Source: Tanypteryx hageni | Taxonomy: Eukaryota > Arthropoda > Insecta > Odonata > Petaluridae | Assembly: GCA_028673005.1 (NCBI GenBank) | Contig: CM054118.1 | Coordinates: 57,481,338 to 57,545,337, forward strand | Direction: 5' to 3' | Length of the DNA stretch: 64,000 nt | Shown here: positions 49,170-61,715 of the stretch, piece after piece | Layout of the letters: the number at the start of each line of letters is the position of its first letter | Numbering within the stretch: the stretch's first letter is position 1 | Position numbers and translations under genes: made by a program | Notes under the pieces: model-generated | Databases searched by the model: none | Told to the model about the DNA's origin: nothing | Seen by the model: only the letters and a program-made list of their open reading frames with translations

Positions 49170-49660
49170 TTCATGAATGAACCGATTTCAACTAAATTTG
49201 GTACATAGAATATGCACATATATTAATTACCAAAATGACATATTTGGACAAGATCGCCTCAGCAGGGGTGCCACAATTGCAAAGTTAATCTTTTCGGTAA
49301 TTATGAATTTGGAAGGAATTGGCACAACGGATTTCAACGAAATTTCCTATGAAGTAGGCGTGCAACAAAAAATAACAAAATTAAGATGTTTAGTGTGATA
49401 TAGAAAGCAGGGCTGCCACAATACAAGGAATTGAATTGAAAAATTCTTTTTACACGTATTTCTGTTGAACTGTCCACATCAATTTAACTAAATTTAATAC
49501 TTATAATATAACATATATACAAAAACATATTAGCATATTTAAACTGAATCAGCCAAATAAGGGTGCCACAACTACAAATTAAACTCTTTCAGTAATTAAG
49601 GATTTGGAAGGAATTGGCTGCATTAAATCAGTTAAATTTTGTATATAAGGCACTTCTGTA
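49170..49660. repeat. Degenerate ~147-bp tandem repeats resembling a Helitron/Helentron core
   Basis: The motif ATTTCAACTAAATTT, or close variants, recurs at about 49186, 49330, 49480 and 49628. GGGTGCCACAA.T.CAA or close variants recur at about 49266, 49410 and 49561. TTTGGAAGGAATTGG is seen at 49309 and 49605. Spacing is about 145-150 bp. The GAACCGATTTCAACTAAATT phrase is typical of arthropod Helitron-related non-autonomous elements with ~150-bp central repeats. Ends were not defined. Confidence 0.65.
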
Positions 49661-52380
49661 CCACGGGAAACCCTTGTACTTGTACTTGTCATACATTAAA
49701 ACTGTATTGAAAGGAAAGTAGGCGGATTAGTTCTTTCCAGAACTACTTGTTTAATTACAGAACTTCTCATTCTAGTTTCGTATCAATCAGGCTGTCTTTT
49801 TCATTCCTATGGCTGCGTTGGATAATGTGCGTAAATAATATTTATAAAATGGCTAGTTATGAAAAGCATGTAGAAGTTTGTGAATTACCTCATACGAATA
49901 TATTCTGGCATATTCATTTTTGGAAATCCTGCATATTATCTGGATAGGAACTGCCAAGTTCAGAATAATCGAACCCGTAAAATACAGCGAATTAATATTT
50001 TCCCCTCTTTTAAGTCTTCTAAGCTCTTTGAATAATTGCATAACTTATAACGTATGATTGCTTGCCGGAGTCAAACACAAAACGTCACTATAAAAATCCG
50101 CACTTATTAATTTGATTTCAGAAATTTTTATTAAGCATGTCTGGAGTAAGAAATATACTATCAAATCGGTTAAGCTTTCTAAAACATATGCGCCGTTAAC
50201 GCCGTCTCCTGGAGGCAACTCCAGTGAATAATGCAAAAGAATCGGTAAAACATATTGACTCTGCTAACCTAAACAAAGGAAAGGAGAGGATTTTTTATTT
50301 TTATTTCCAATCTTTTCTCATATACCTCGAAACTGCCGGAGCTATATATATATTACCTTTTTCCTTGAGAAAGATAAGGTTTGAAACAATCTCCTACAGT
50401 ATGGCAGATTACTCAACGATCGAATTTTGATTTTATTCACTCAAAGTAAACGACCGTAGTTTTCTTTAGGTTATAAGCGATTGATTTATCCATTCACATC
50501 TTAGTACCCAAATCCCCTCTCTAAACTTTAATTTCTAGAAAGCCAACAAATCTTGAATCTTTTACAGGTTATTTAAAATGTTCATTCCTGCGAAGGTAAA
50601 TGGTTAAGTCGTCCATTTTTTATCCTGGTTTTTGATTCTTCAGAGCAGTCTTTCACTTTGTTAATAACGTTAAATAATTCACAAAATGCACTGTAATCTC
50701 TGAAATGTACTATCTTGTTTTAAAATTTTATAAGGAAGTTTATTTTACTCGATCGCGCTAAAACTCTTAAGAAAAATATATGTGTGTTTACAAAAAAGAA
50801 ATCCTAGGAAAAAACTTCTTCATGCGAAAATTTGCAAATCTCTTCCTAAGGCGTCACTTCCGTTCTCCTCCGTCAACTATAACTCCCTCCCAAGGGGAAA
50901 AAAGAGATATTGAGGAATTGCACAGCAAAGAAAAACTTTACTTTTTACACAGATCTAAGTAAAAGCCAAAGGTTTTCCTATTTTCAAGAATATTTTCCTT
51001 TGTCGTCCGTCAGATGGCGGAACATACGGGTCGGCCTTCGGAAATGAAAAATCCAAGGCAAGTTAAGACAAGGAAGTTTTGAATAATTGCAGCAAAAAGA
51101 GGGCACACCGTATTTTTCACAAGAGTCTTCAAAATTCAGTGAATAAACGAACATTAATTTGCCAGCAGAATAAGATATTATTGAATGGAATATGTCTCAG
51201 TATTTCTTGTTTGTGAATCTTATGTCTTCTTCGATAAGAACCTTCTGTAAATTAAAAAGTTGTTTTCGTAAATTTAATTATGGTTATTTGTTGTTGCATT
51301 ACACATTCCGTCACTGCAAATCGTCTGAACTCAGGATCTATAGAAACAGTTTTACTGAACAATTTATTTTTTATTGGATTCATATTTCAGTCATTAAGAG
51401 AATTTAGTTTTCTATCAGTTATTCTATTTACTTTTCTTTTGAATTTCCTGTTTAGCTTTCTTTTATTTTAATGTCACTCTTCTATAAAGCTATTTAATTT
51501 CCTTCTTAAGATACTATTCACTTTAATATTTGATTTATATTTGCTTAACTATTCATTTACTACTTATTTTTTATATATTTATTCCCAGTGACTCTCTTAA
51601 TCGTTCTCTTCTTAATTTTCTACTTAATCTATCGCATACTCTTTATTCTTTTCCTAACTGCTTATCTCTGCTTCCAATTTGTTAGCTATTAATTAGGGTA
51701 TATTTCCCATCACCTATATTTCAAGACACAGAATGTTAGCATGTCTTTAATAGCATTGAGATCAGCTGACTTCGTAGCATGCGGCATATATATTCATCCA
51801 TTAACAATTCTTTGTCCACTGGCATATTGAATTCATCCAGGACTTATAAAAGCATACCTTGCATACTCTGACAACTTCCAGAAAAATCAACCTATAAGAC
51901 ATGGTAGTCAAAATGAAGAGACTCTTTCTGGAAAGTGAACCCCATGCTTATTAAAGCTCTGTAATATTATAAGTAGATAAAATTGATGAAGATACTAAAA
52001 AGGACAAACGTATCATTAGAATAAAACTGGGAGAAAACAGTTTTCTTCTTTCTGTCTTAGTATGGATATACTGATGAAAAAATTAAATGCTTCCTTAAAC
52101 TTTATTTGTTGCTGTCCAGCACAAAGCGCTATAAAAAACCTAAATTTAGCATACGTGCTAATTATTTAACATCGTATAAATACTAACAATGCGTTCTTTA
52201 AATAAATTGGCCAAAGAAAACAGTTATCTGCTATCTGAATCCCACACACAAATTTTGCCACAGTAGAAGAGGCTTTTCAACAAGCACGTGCGCGTGATTC
52301 AATGGATATTGTACAGTGGGATTCTAAAAGAAATCATTTTTATAGCAGGCATTTACTCAAAAAGGGTATATCGTACATGC
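49661..52380. other. No gene seen
   Basis: AT-rich sequence, strongly T-rich on the plus strand from 51190 to 51660. No recognisable exon, RNA gene or bounded transposon. Confidence 0.55.
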
Positions 52381-52384
52381 GGCT

Positions 52385-52995
52385 CCCGGGTTACGAACGG
52401 GTTACGCTCCGAAAGTTCGTTCTCAAGTCTTTGCTTCGTAACTCATAATCAGGGCTCGACAAATACGGTCGCCCGCTCGCCAGTGGCGAGTTGATATTAC
52501 CAGCTGGCGACCGGATAATGACATTAAAAAATCACATTTTTTGGGTGTGGCGAATCCAATTTTTCATCCGGCGAGTAGGACTTTGCATAATTTGTCGAGC
52601 CCTGCTCATAACCATAGGCAAAATTTTATGAATGTTGGTTAGGTTTCCAAGCCAACCCACAAAAATCTAATTAATCCACAATTTAAGCTGAAATATTTTA
52701 CGTTTGCAATGAATAATAAAAGAAAACTGTTTTAAATTTTAATTTAGCCTTTGATTGTCGAACGAGCAAGTAACCGGATAAGAGCGTAGCGGACCACTGT
52801 GTTGCAGAACATTCCGTAGAGGGTTGACGCTGCGCTCCACCGACGCAACTAGTTCTCGAGAGCAACTACTGGTTCGTACATACGAGATAACGCTCGTATG
52901 CCCGATTTATTAAAATATTAACACCTTGTGGAGCTTCATTTGTAAGTACGGGTGTTCCTAAGTCGGACATTCGTAAGACGAGGACCTCCTATATG
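52385..52995. mobile_element. Possible older TIR element hosting a hAT MITE
   Basis: The left side GGCTCCCGGGTTACGAACGG and the reverse complement of the right side (near 52990: GGTCCTCGTCTTACGAATGT) look like diverged inverted ends of the pogo/mariner style. The hAT MITE 52450-52604 is inserted inside. Similarity is limited, so this is tentative. Confidence 0.35.
52450..52604. mobile_element. hAT-type MITE (155 bp) with 15-bp inverted ends
   Basis: The ends CAGGGCTCGACAAAT and ATTTGTCGAGCCCTG are perfect 15-bp inverted repeats. The flanks CTCATAAT (52442-52449) and CTCATAAC (52605-52612) are an 8-bp target duplication with one change. The interior carries GGCGAG/CGCC motifs and no ORF. Confidence 0.95.
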
Positions 52996-55744
52996 CGTAA
53001 AATAAGTGAAATTGGTTGCTCCCATCCATTGAAAACGATCGACATCCGAATTAGGAAATACACGTGCATACAAAATCCATAGTGAATCGTGCAATTTTTA
53101 CGAAAGAAATGGATCACTTTTGGATATAATAACATGTAAATCGATTAAGAGACACTCGTGAGAGGTTCTCTTCAACATAAGGAAGCGGTTGATAAACGAA
53201 AAGAGTTGGTAAAAGGATTTCTCAAGAAATAAATAATTGCTCGAGGCTTTATATATTAATTAAAATAAGATAAAATGAACGCTGCGAAATTGTTTTTTTA
53301 CTCAAGAACGCACGCGACTAATGTATCCTCCATTAATTGCTTCATCTTCTTTAAAAAAATAAAATTGCCTACCTTGTTCGCTTGGCTTAGATAACGTTCC
53401 CTTTACATAATAACTTCTCTCTCAAGCCGACCGCTCCTCCCAGTCAACCGTCTGGAGTATTCCCGAACATACCTGAATAATTAATGATCTGGATAAGAAG
53501 GGAACTTTGTGCCTGACACTTTTATTTTTTTAACTCTAGATTCTAAAATTTTTTCCTCTTATTTTTGTATAGACTGCGATAAAATTAACGGAGACGTCCT
53601 ACGTCCTTTCCTTAGCCAAACTTAAATTCCCTAGTTATAAAAGACCGTTAAAAAGAATGCAAATATTCCACCTTTTTATAAACGAAGGTAAATTGATCTT
53701 CGTACTTATTTACGGTGAAACCTTTTACATAAATTTCGTTTCACGAACCAACTTAAGATATGAGTCGTCTCAAAGCTGAATCGTAACATTTTTCAGTAGC
53801 TAACGACAAATTTTCGACTAATTTACGGCATAACGTTTCCTTCGAAGGAAAAATACGCCTGTATTAGTTCAAACTTCGTAACTTTGCGCTGGTACTGTGA
53901 CGAACTCAAAACTTTTGATTCGAGTTTCATGAATGTGAGCGATACATTACTGCCGTCAATGCTCATGACGACATACACCCACCGTTTCAGGAGAATCAGT
54001 TCCCATCGCAGCACTTCGTGGAGAATCCAACAAAATTTCCTTCCTTCGTCTACTATTTTAAAATTAAAATTCCACCAATGAAGAGAATACATCAACATTG
54101 CTATACGTTCGAACAACTCAATATCAGAGATCCCCTAAACATCATATTTATCGTGAAAATTAAAACAGGGGAACTTTCATGCAGCTGCATGAAACTATGA
54201 ACAAATCGAATTAAAGGGTAGGCTAAAGAAGGACGCTTTGCAATAAAGATTTATAATCGGTCTAGCTTTATGTATTGCCGAAAAATAGCTTCGCCAAAAT
54301 GTTGCTACCATTAACTGCCTATGATAAAAGGTCCCATGCCAAGCATTTTTATTCGGGGCTGTAATCTGTATTTACTATTATAAAATGATACTATCATTAA
54401 TCTATCAGCTGTTGGGCATCAGTTAATTGTAATTTTCTTCATTTTGAGCGCTTTCCGCCGAAGAGAGGCAGGAAGGAATTTTCAGGCATCAAATTCTTAA
54501 CATTTCACGGATACGTATTTCCAGAAATTTCCGCCGAATTTAAAAAAAAGGTTTTTTATTTAATTTCGATTTATTAAAGCCTCTCATCAATGTCTCGACG
54601 TGAATAAAAACAGAATCATCCATCAAGGTCTCCGGAAGAAGGTTTCAAAAAGAACTTAAACCTGGCACCTTTTTCCGAAGCAAAAGGAATGGGCCTCGAG
54701 AGTTTTTCAAAAAATAGTTTTTTGGGAGAGAATTTTCCGAGAAGCTGCGATAAAATTCCCGTTTGATACTTGTTACAGCTTAAATACATAATATATATTA
54801 GATAACTTTTATGGATACCTACTTAGACATGGAATCGCATGTTTAGAGATATTGAAACGTGCTCATTGTCGTTGTTTCACTATAAAAACTCCTTTCCAAA
54901 AGTTTTCAAGCCAAAATTCCGTAAAAGCTCAATATCTTACCTTAAAATTTAAAAAAAAGCATCTCGTTTGAGGTATTTTAAATATTAAATATAAATGCTT
55001 AAAATTTAAAAAATAGTTCAGTGGTGAATGTTAAGCTAATAACTAAATAGATATAGTAATTAGAAAATAATAATAATATATATTAAAATGTTGGAAAATA
55101 CTTCCTTGTAACGTAAATTTTCATATTAAATATAAATTTTTACATTTTGCATACATGATGGGAAACATTTTATTTTATGCAAAGCATAGAGCTTAAAATA
55201 GGATGGAAAATTCTGAACCGGAAACTTCCCAAATCGTGTTCCTTTATCGGGCCTAATAACGGTATTAACAATGGTGCGTGTATCACTAATATATAATCCC
55301 TGTTACCCTCGTGAATACGAGTAGAGTGAACAGGATAATGAGCGATACCGTTTTGGACAATCGGATACACCAACCAACGAAAGACCCGCTAAAAATTGTA
55401 ATTATAATGAGCACGTGGTAGAGTATAAATATTGATATTAGGGCAAAGAAGACCGGATAAGTCTGTCCTCGAAGTAATGATTCTTTCTAGGCCACATAAT
55501 ACGGTTATTGACCATTGTTTCCAGGGTCAGCTTCGTTGTGTCGAATTTTAATGAAGTATGTGTGTGTTTTTGGCTAATCAACCTCTCGGATTATTATAGA
55601 ATGTTAATGAAGACATCTTATATCAGTACTAAACATTTTTTCAGGAGTATCTAGGGATGAAACTTCTGGTAAACTGGCCATATGTTCACATAATCTTCTC
55701 GGGGTTTCAGGTAAAAAAATACGCTATAATAGAAGCATTCACCA
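52996..55744. other. No gene seen
   Basis: AT-rich DNA. A perfect 20-bp palindrome, TTTCATGCAGCTGCATGAAA, lies at 54175-54194. No coding sequence recognised. Confidence 0.55.
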
Positions 55745-56130
55745 TTTCGCTTTAAAATTCATGTTCTTATGTCTCTTACTCCTACTTTTACTCTGTTTTT
55801 CTTTCCTCTTTTTCCATCTTTCTCTCTGCCTTTCCCTATTCCCTTATCTTTCTTTCTCTTACTCTTTTCCTGTTTCCTCACACCCGCTCTTATTTCTCTC
55901 TTCTAACATTACCACACCACTCTTCCTCAATTTTCTCCGTCTCTCTCTTCCTCCTCCTCTCTCTCTCTTCCCTTCTTTTTCTCTCGCTCCTCTCTTCCTT
56001 CTCCCTCTTTTTCTTCTACTCTCCTCTCCTCTACTCTGTTCATCTCTATTCCTGAAACAATTTCTTAGTGTCATTTTCTTTTTCCCTTCCATTCTCTCTC
56101 TCTTTTTATTTTTCCATCCCTCTCTACTTT
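55745..56130. repeat. Pyrimidine-rich strand-biased tract
   Basis: About 385 bp of nearly pure C/T on the plus strand. Long frames on both strands (159 codons Leu/Phe/Ser-rich on plus; Arg/Glu/Lys-rich on minus) are artefacts of composition. Confidence 0.88.
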
Positions 56131-56949
56131 CCGCTCGACAGCCTACCGAAAAGCGTCCAGTATATCGACTGATTCGGGTGTGGAGCGGAAAGGACCTTGG
56201 CAAAAGCTTTCTCGAGGTCAAGATGGTGCTTGTGTGTTGAATGGACTTCCATCACAACCCTTGAATGAGAGAGGAAATATCAGTCGGTGGAGAGAGAGAG
56301 AGAGATAGAGGGTCAGAATATATGGAAGGAAAAGGAAGAATTTCCCTGCTACTGTCAATTCTCTGTCAACGGTACAAGAGAGATATTACGGACATACCTA
56401 AGACCTCTCGCTACACGAAACGCACGTGAGATTTGCTTTATTTTGGCACCTTCCTCCTTGTATCATTTTGGATCGCAAAATTTGATTCGGTTGTAGTTCG
56501 CGAAAAAATTATCAAGCTCACCTTATATCGTGAATAAAATTGAAAAACGATATTTCTCAAATAGCCATTAAATGGTTGAGAACACCATATGCGTATTTTC
56601 GCTACAAAAATTTCCGTCGTCATTGGAAATTCACAGATAGTAGACTTTTGAAAAAGGGTACCAAAAATCTGTAAAAATATTTTTATATGCGGAAAATTTA
56701 TAGATAAAAAGGGAAATACATAAAAGAGACACTCAAAATGATGACCACGGGGAAAATATGCACATCACGTTGAATGCGCTATTCCAAGAGAATAAAATAA
56801 ACAAAAAATAGGTTTATCAATAGCACACACTTTTATGGTGCACTCAAAAGTAGAAAATAAATTTGTCTCAGAATTTTCGTCGAAATTTTCATTTTGTAAA
56901 TTTGGTGTGAAGAATAAAAGTGGGTGGCTTTTACATATAAGTAGTTTGC

Positions 56950-59859
56950 TCGGATCTCCGGGGGGGACAACACGAGAGGTTCCGTTTAACACAAGGAAGG
57001 AAGGAAGCTGGAAAGAAGTTGAGAATTGGCACGTGGAATGTTAGAACACTCCTACGAGCAGGGAAGTTGGAAAATTTAAAGAAAGAGATGAAAATAAATA
57101 GAATGGATATGATTGGCTTAAGTGAAATGAGATGGGAAGGAAGAGGAGAAATAAAAAGTGATGACACCACGGTGTACTATTCAGGAGGTACTAGAGGAAC
57201 GAATGGAGTAGGGGTAATTTTGAATAAGGAAATAGCAAATTGTGTACAGAGGGTGATATTTGTAAATGATAGAGCAATTGGTCTTAGAATAGGAATGCAC
57301 CCAAAAGATCTACTGTTGATACAAGTTTATATGCCGACCAGCCAACATGAAGATGAGGCTGTTGAAGAAATATACGAGAAGATAGAAAATATTATGGAGG
57401 AGGAAGGTAAAAACTGTTGCAAGATAGTGATGGGCGATTGGAACGCTGTGGTAGGAGAGGGAAGAGAAGACCAAGTAGTAGGAAAATTTGGACTAGGGAA
57501 AAGAAATGAAAGAGGTGAAAGACTTGTTGAGTTCTGTAAAGAGAAGAGGATGTTTATATCAAATACTTGGTTTGAAAATCATAAGAGAAGGCTATACACG
57601 TGGAAATCACCAGGAGATGGAGCCAGATATCAAATAGATTATATTCTAGTGGAAGAAAGATATAGAAATGGAGTAAAAAAGGCATATGGACTTCCAGGAG
57701 CAGACATTGACAGTGATCATGTGCTCCTCATGGCCGAAATAAAACTAGCCTTGAAGAAGGTTAAGAAGGCTAAGATAGTTAGGAAATGGGATTTAGAGAA
57801 TATAGCCACAGTAGGAAAAGAAAGAATAGGAGAAAAATTAGCTCAGGCAATCAAAAGAGAAAACGTGTCGGAGGAAAATGTGGATGAAGCATGGAATAGG
57901 ATAAAGAAGGCTATAAGGAAAACAGCAGAGCAGGCTATTGGGTTTTTCAAAGGAAAAAGAATAAAAAAGCCATGGGTGACAAAGGAAATGATAGAAAAGA
58001 TGGAAGAAAGAAGGCAATACAAAAGCAGGACTGATGAAGATGGAAAAAGGAAATACAGGAAACTGAATAATGAACTAAGAAGAGAAACCCAAAAAGCAAG
58101 GGAGAGATGGCTACAGGAGGAATGCTCAGATATAGAAGATCTAGAGAGAAAAGGAATGTATGACTTGATGTATAAGAAAGTAAAAAATGTAACGTGGGAT
58201 AGATGGAGAACAAGTGCATGTGTGAAAGAGATTGCAAGTAAAGAAGATAAAGTTCTATATAAGGAAGAGGAGGTCCTTAATAGATGGAGAGAATACATGG
58301 AGGAGTTGTACAAATCAAATGAAAAACCAAAGGATCTCCGTATTGAAGAGCAGGATGAAATAAATAATGACGAAACAGGGGTTTCGATATTGAAAATAGA
58401 GGTGCTACAAGCAATAAAGGATATGAAGAATGGGAAGGCAATGGGGGTAGATGAGATACCGATAGAATTATTTAAGTGTCTTAATGAGGAAGGACTGGAA
58501 GAAATAGTGAAGTTGTGTAATGCAATCTATGACAAGGGGATGTGGCCAGAGGATTTCGTCAAAACAATTATGATTCCAATTCCGAAAAAGCAAGGAACAA
58601 GAAAATGCAGTGAACACAGAACAATCAGTTTAATTACACATGCAGCAAAGGTTCTACTTAGGGTTATGAACAGGAGACTAATTAGCAAAATGGAAGAAAA
58701 TGTTGCAGAAGAACAGTTTGGATTTAGAAAGAGTAGAGGTACAAGAGATGCAATAGGATTGATAAGAATGAGTGGAGAGAGATATATAGAAAGGGGTAAA
58801 GGAATTAGTCTGTGCTTCATAGATATGGAGAAGGCATTCGACCGAGTGAACTGGGAAAAACTGATGGAAATACTAAAAGCAAAAAAAGTAGACTGGAAAG
58901 ATAGAAGGTTAATTAAAGAGCTGTATATGAAACAGAAAGCAGCTATGAGGATAAAAGATGCACAGACCGAATGGTATGATCTAGGAAGAGGAGTAAGACA
59001 AGGGTGCTGCTTATCGCCAACCCTGTTCAATATATATGCTGAAGAAATGATTGACAATGGAATAGGGAATGATAAAGGAATTAGTATTGGGGGTAGAATA
59101 ATAAATTGTATAAGGTTTGCTGATGACATGGTAATTTTGGCAGATGAAACGAGGCATATTCAGGAAATGGTTACAAAGCTAGAAGACAGGATGATGGAAT
59201 ATGGAATGAAAATGAACATAAAGAAAACAAAGGTGATGAGAATAGGGGATAGAGAGATTATGAATGTGTCAATAAAGGATGGAAGAGTGGAGCAAGTAAA
59301 ACAGTATAGATATTTGGGAAGCATGCTAACTGAAGACTGGAGAAGTGAAAAAGAAATAAGAACAAGAATAGCAATGGCAAAAGAAACATTTAATAGGAAA
59401 AAACGGGTACTATGTGGTAAAATGGATTTAAATCTGAAGAAACGTCTTGTGAAATGCTATGTTTGGAGTGTATTGCTTTATGGGTGTGAAACATGGACGC
59501 TAAAGAAAAGAGAGAAAGAAAGACTAGAGGCATTTGAAATGTGGGTGTGGAGGCGGATGGAGAAGGTTAAGTGAACGGATAGGATAAGGAATGAAGCAAT
59601 ACTAACAAGGGTGAATGAGAAGAGAAGATTACTTGAAACAATTCAGAGGAGGAAAAGTAACTGGTTAGGGCATATCTTGAGAGGAGAAGGTTTACTATTG
59701 ATGGTGTTGGAAGGATCAGTAGAAGGTGAAAGGAAAAGGGGACGTAGAAGAATAAAAATGTTTGACGATCTGAAAGAAAGGGGAGGGTATGAGGAAATGA
59801 AAGAAATGGCAAGGAACAGAAATGAGTGGAGACAACGCTGGTGCCAGGGACCTGCCTAG
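56950..59859 (+). pseudogene. LINE endonuclease-reverse transcriptase with one in-frame stop
   Basis: The frame is open from the element's left end. The first conserved block GTWNVRTL (57028 onward) follows a TTG rather than an ATG, so the true start is uncertain or 5' sequence is missing. Counting from 57019, the apurinic-type endonuclease covers about residues 1-240 (GLSEMRW near 33, GDWNAVV near 139, SDH at 232-234). The reverse transcriptase covers about 500-760, with catalytic FIDMEKAFD (Asp 602) and RFADD (Asp 702-703) both intact. A TGA at 59572-59574 interrupts the C-terminal region. The same frame then resumes through WLGHILR and GRRRIKMF to a TAG at 59857. Relatives have Trp at the stop position, so a single TGG-to-TGA change probably inactivated it. 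It encodes target-primed retrotransposition machinery, not a host function. Confidence 0.9.
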
Positions 59860-59885
59860 AGGCAGAACACCTCATGATGATGATG
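56950..59885 (+). mobile_element. RTE-type non-LTR retrotransposon (LINE), nearly full length
   Basis: The element spans from a short GC-rich 5' leader through one long ORF to a tail of TGATGATGATG, the short-repeat 3' end typical of RTE/BovB elements. A candidate 7-bp target duplication, AGTTTGC, lies at 56943-56949 and 59886-59892. This boundary also restores a continuous spacer in the palindromic host element. There are no separate ORF1 proteins and no poly(A) tail, both consistent with RTE. Confidence 0.85.
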
Positions 59886-60042
59886 AGTTTGCATACATGA
59901 TTTTCTTCTTGGCCACCCACTTTTATTCTTCACACCAAATTTACAAAATAAAAATTTTGAGGCAACGAAAATTTATTTTCTACTTTTGAGTGCATCATAA
60001 AAGTGTTTGTTATTGAAAAACCGTTTTTTAAATTTTATTATC

Positions 60043-61715
60043 TACTTTTGAGTCTTCAAGCCTTTTATATTATTCAAAGTTAATTCTTTATTTATGTAGC
60101 CCAAATTATTTATGTATTCTCAAATGAAATTGTTGAAACGCGTGCCAAAACTTGATAGATTAAAATGTAACACGGACGTGGATTATGTGCAAAATTTCAG
60201 CTCTGTAGCGTTTGTGGATCCAGGAATATAACGCGTCAACGATGTTGAACGACGCCAACTTCAATAAAAGTGTGTAATAAAAAAGACCACTTATCCAGGT
60301 AAATTAGTTTTAAAAAACTAATTAAATTAGTATACATTACGAATAAATAAGACTTCTTGCCCAAATTGTTTTTTAAACTTATTTAAGAGAATTTACCATG
60401 AATAAGGCTTACGCCATGATGAAATTCTCTTTTGACTTAGCTCTCAAGTTATCTTATTCGCTATCACCTAACTGTTTTCTCAAGAGATTTATTAAACACT
60501 CGATAAATTATACGATTAACAAAATTAGCCTTAACAAGGACAAAATCATTCAAACTCATCGCTCGGCTGTCTTTATTATAAAGATATTAAATAGATAGAT
60601 AACAAGTCGTTCACACCGCGAATCTCAAATTAAAAATCAAAGAATAAATATCTTTAATTGAAAACGAGATTAAAATTTTTACGCGTTGATTGCTCTGTAG
60701 ACAAATATTGCGCAATCGTTTTGACGAGAAATAAGAAAAACTCGTATCACGAATTGATTTTGCGATTCCTCAAAAATTTCCAACCTTTATGCGAGGATAA
60801 AGAGCCGCCATATTTTATGAAGTCATTGTTTTGTTCCTTTTTTAATGTCCTTCGCCTCTGGTTTTCTTTCCAGCTAGTGAACCTATTTAAATGTAACGAT
60901 TATCTGAACGTCCGTATAAAAAATGCTTGTGCATCAATGCAACTTTTATGTCCTTAATTTCCATGCCGAAACTGCTTCGTTAATCCTTGCGCTTTGTATC
61001 TTTGAGTACGTTTTCTTTTCGTTGAAAGTTCAAATTGGACGAAACACAACTTTTTTAATACTTTAACACTACAGTATTTTCCATTCCACGTTATCTTTTT
61101 TCTCTTTTTTTGTTTCTCGTCTAGGATTTTATGCCATAACCGTCTGGAGGGAAAACTACAAACAAGAAGTTATTTATTTACATATAAGTTTCTCGTCCTT
61201 GTTCAATATTGGAAATTTATTTATCAATGCAATGTTTTCGTATAACTTTTTCTTGGCAAACTCCATTCATCATTAGTATTTCGAAAAAAAAAACTAAAAT
61301 GAGATTCGTTTCAATAATTTACGGACCAATAAAGATGTGTAAATCATTAAATATTATTCGTATAAAAATTTAGACAACTGCCTTGATATTAACTATGATC
61401 TAAATAGGCCGTCCTTCAAATCCTGTACTCATTTTTAGGCATAGGAAATTCAAAGAAGGAGAGAGAAAACGATAACTCTCACGACGCTATTTCTCGCTTC
61501 CTATAAATCCGTCAACGTAGCATTTTTATGGATGCTCGGTGAATAAATTAAAGTTGGTCTGAAATATTTTTATCGTAACGAAAATCCAGTCCCGCGATAA
61601 ATGAAGTATATTTCATGGACGTCCACATAAGCCGCGAGATATACTGGAATCAAACCATTCACGTGATCATTGCGGAATAAATACGTCACACTCAAAAATA
61701 TCGAGCATAACAAAA
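60043..61715. other. No gene seen
   Basis: AT-rich DNA right of the LINE-bearing element. The phrase AAATTTCAGCTCTGTAGCG near 60193 resembles dispersed Helitron-type repeats, but no ends are visible. Confidence 0.5.

Larger units (their letters stand above)
56788..60042. mobile_element. Palindromic TIR element split by a LINE insertion
   Basis: 56788-56928 and the reverse complement of 59912-60042 align over about 130-140 bp. They share ACTTTTAT.(G/A)TGCACTCAAAAG, TAGAAAATAAATTT and GTAAATTTGGTGTGAAGAAT then AAAAGTGGGTGGC. Divergence is roughly 10-20 percent with a few small gaps. Without the LINE the element would be about 310 bp, a MITE-like foldback. The superfamily and outer target duplication could not be fixed. 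Confidence 0.82.

Noticed and set aside
55761..56240. 159-codon Leu/Phe-rich ORF resembling a membrane protein
   Set aside because: It arises from a pyrimidine tract; the hydrophobicity is compositional.
57843..58313. Antisense ORFs within the LINE (also 58527-59129)
   Set aside because: Shadows of the reverse transcriptase ORF in the opposite strand.
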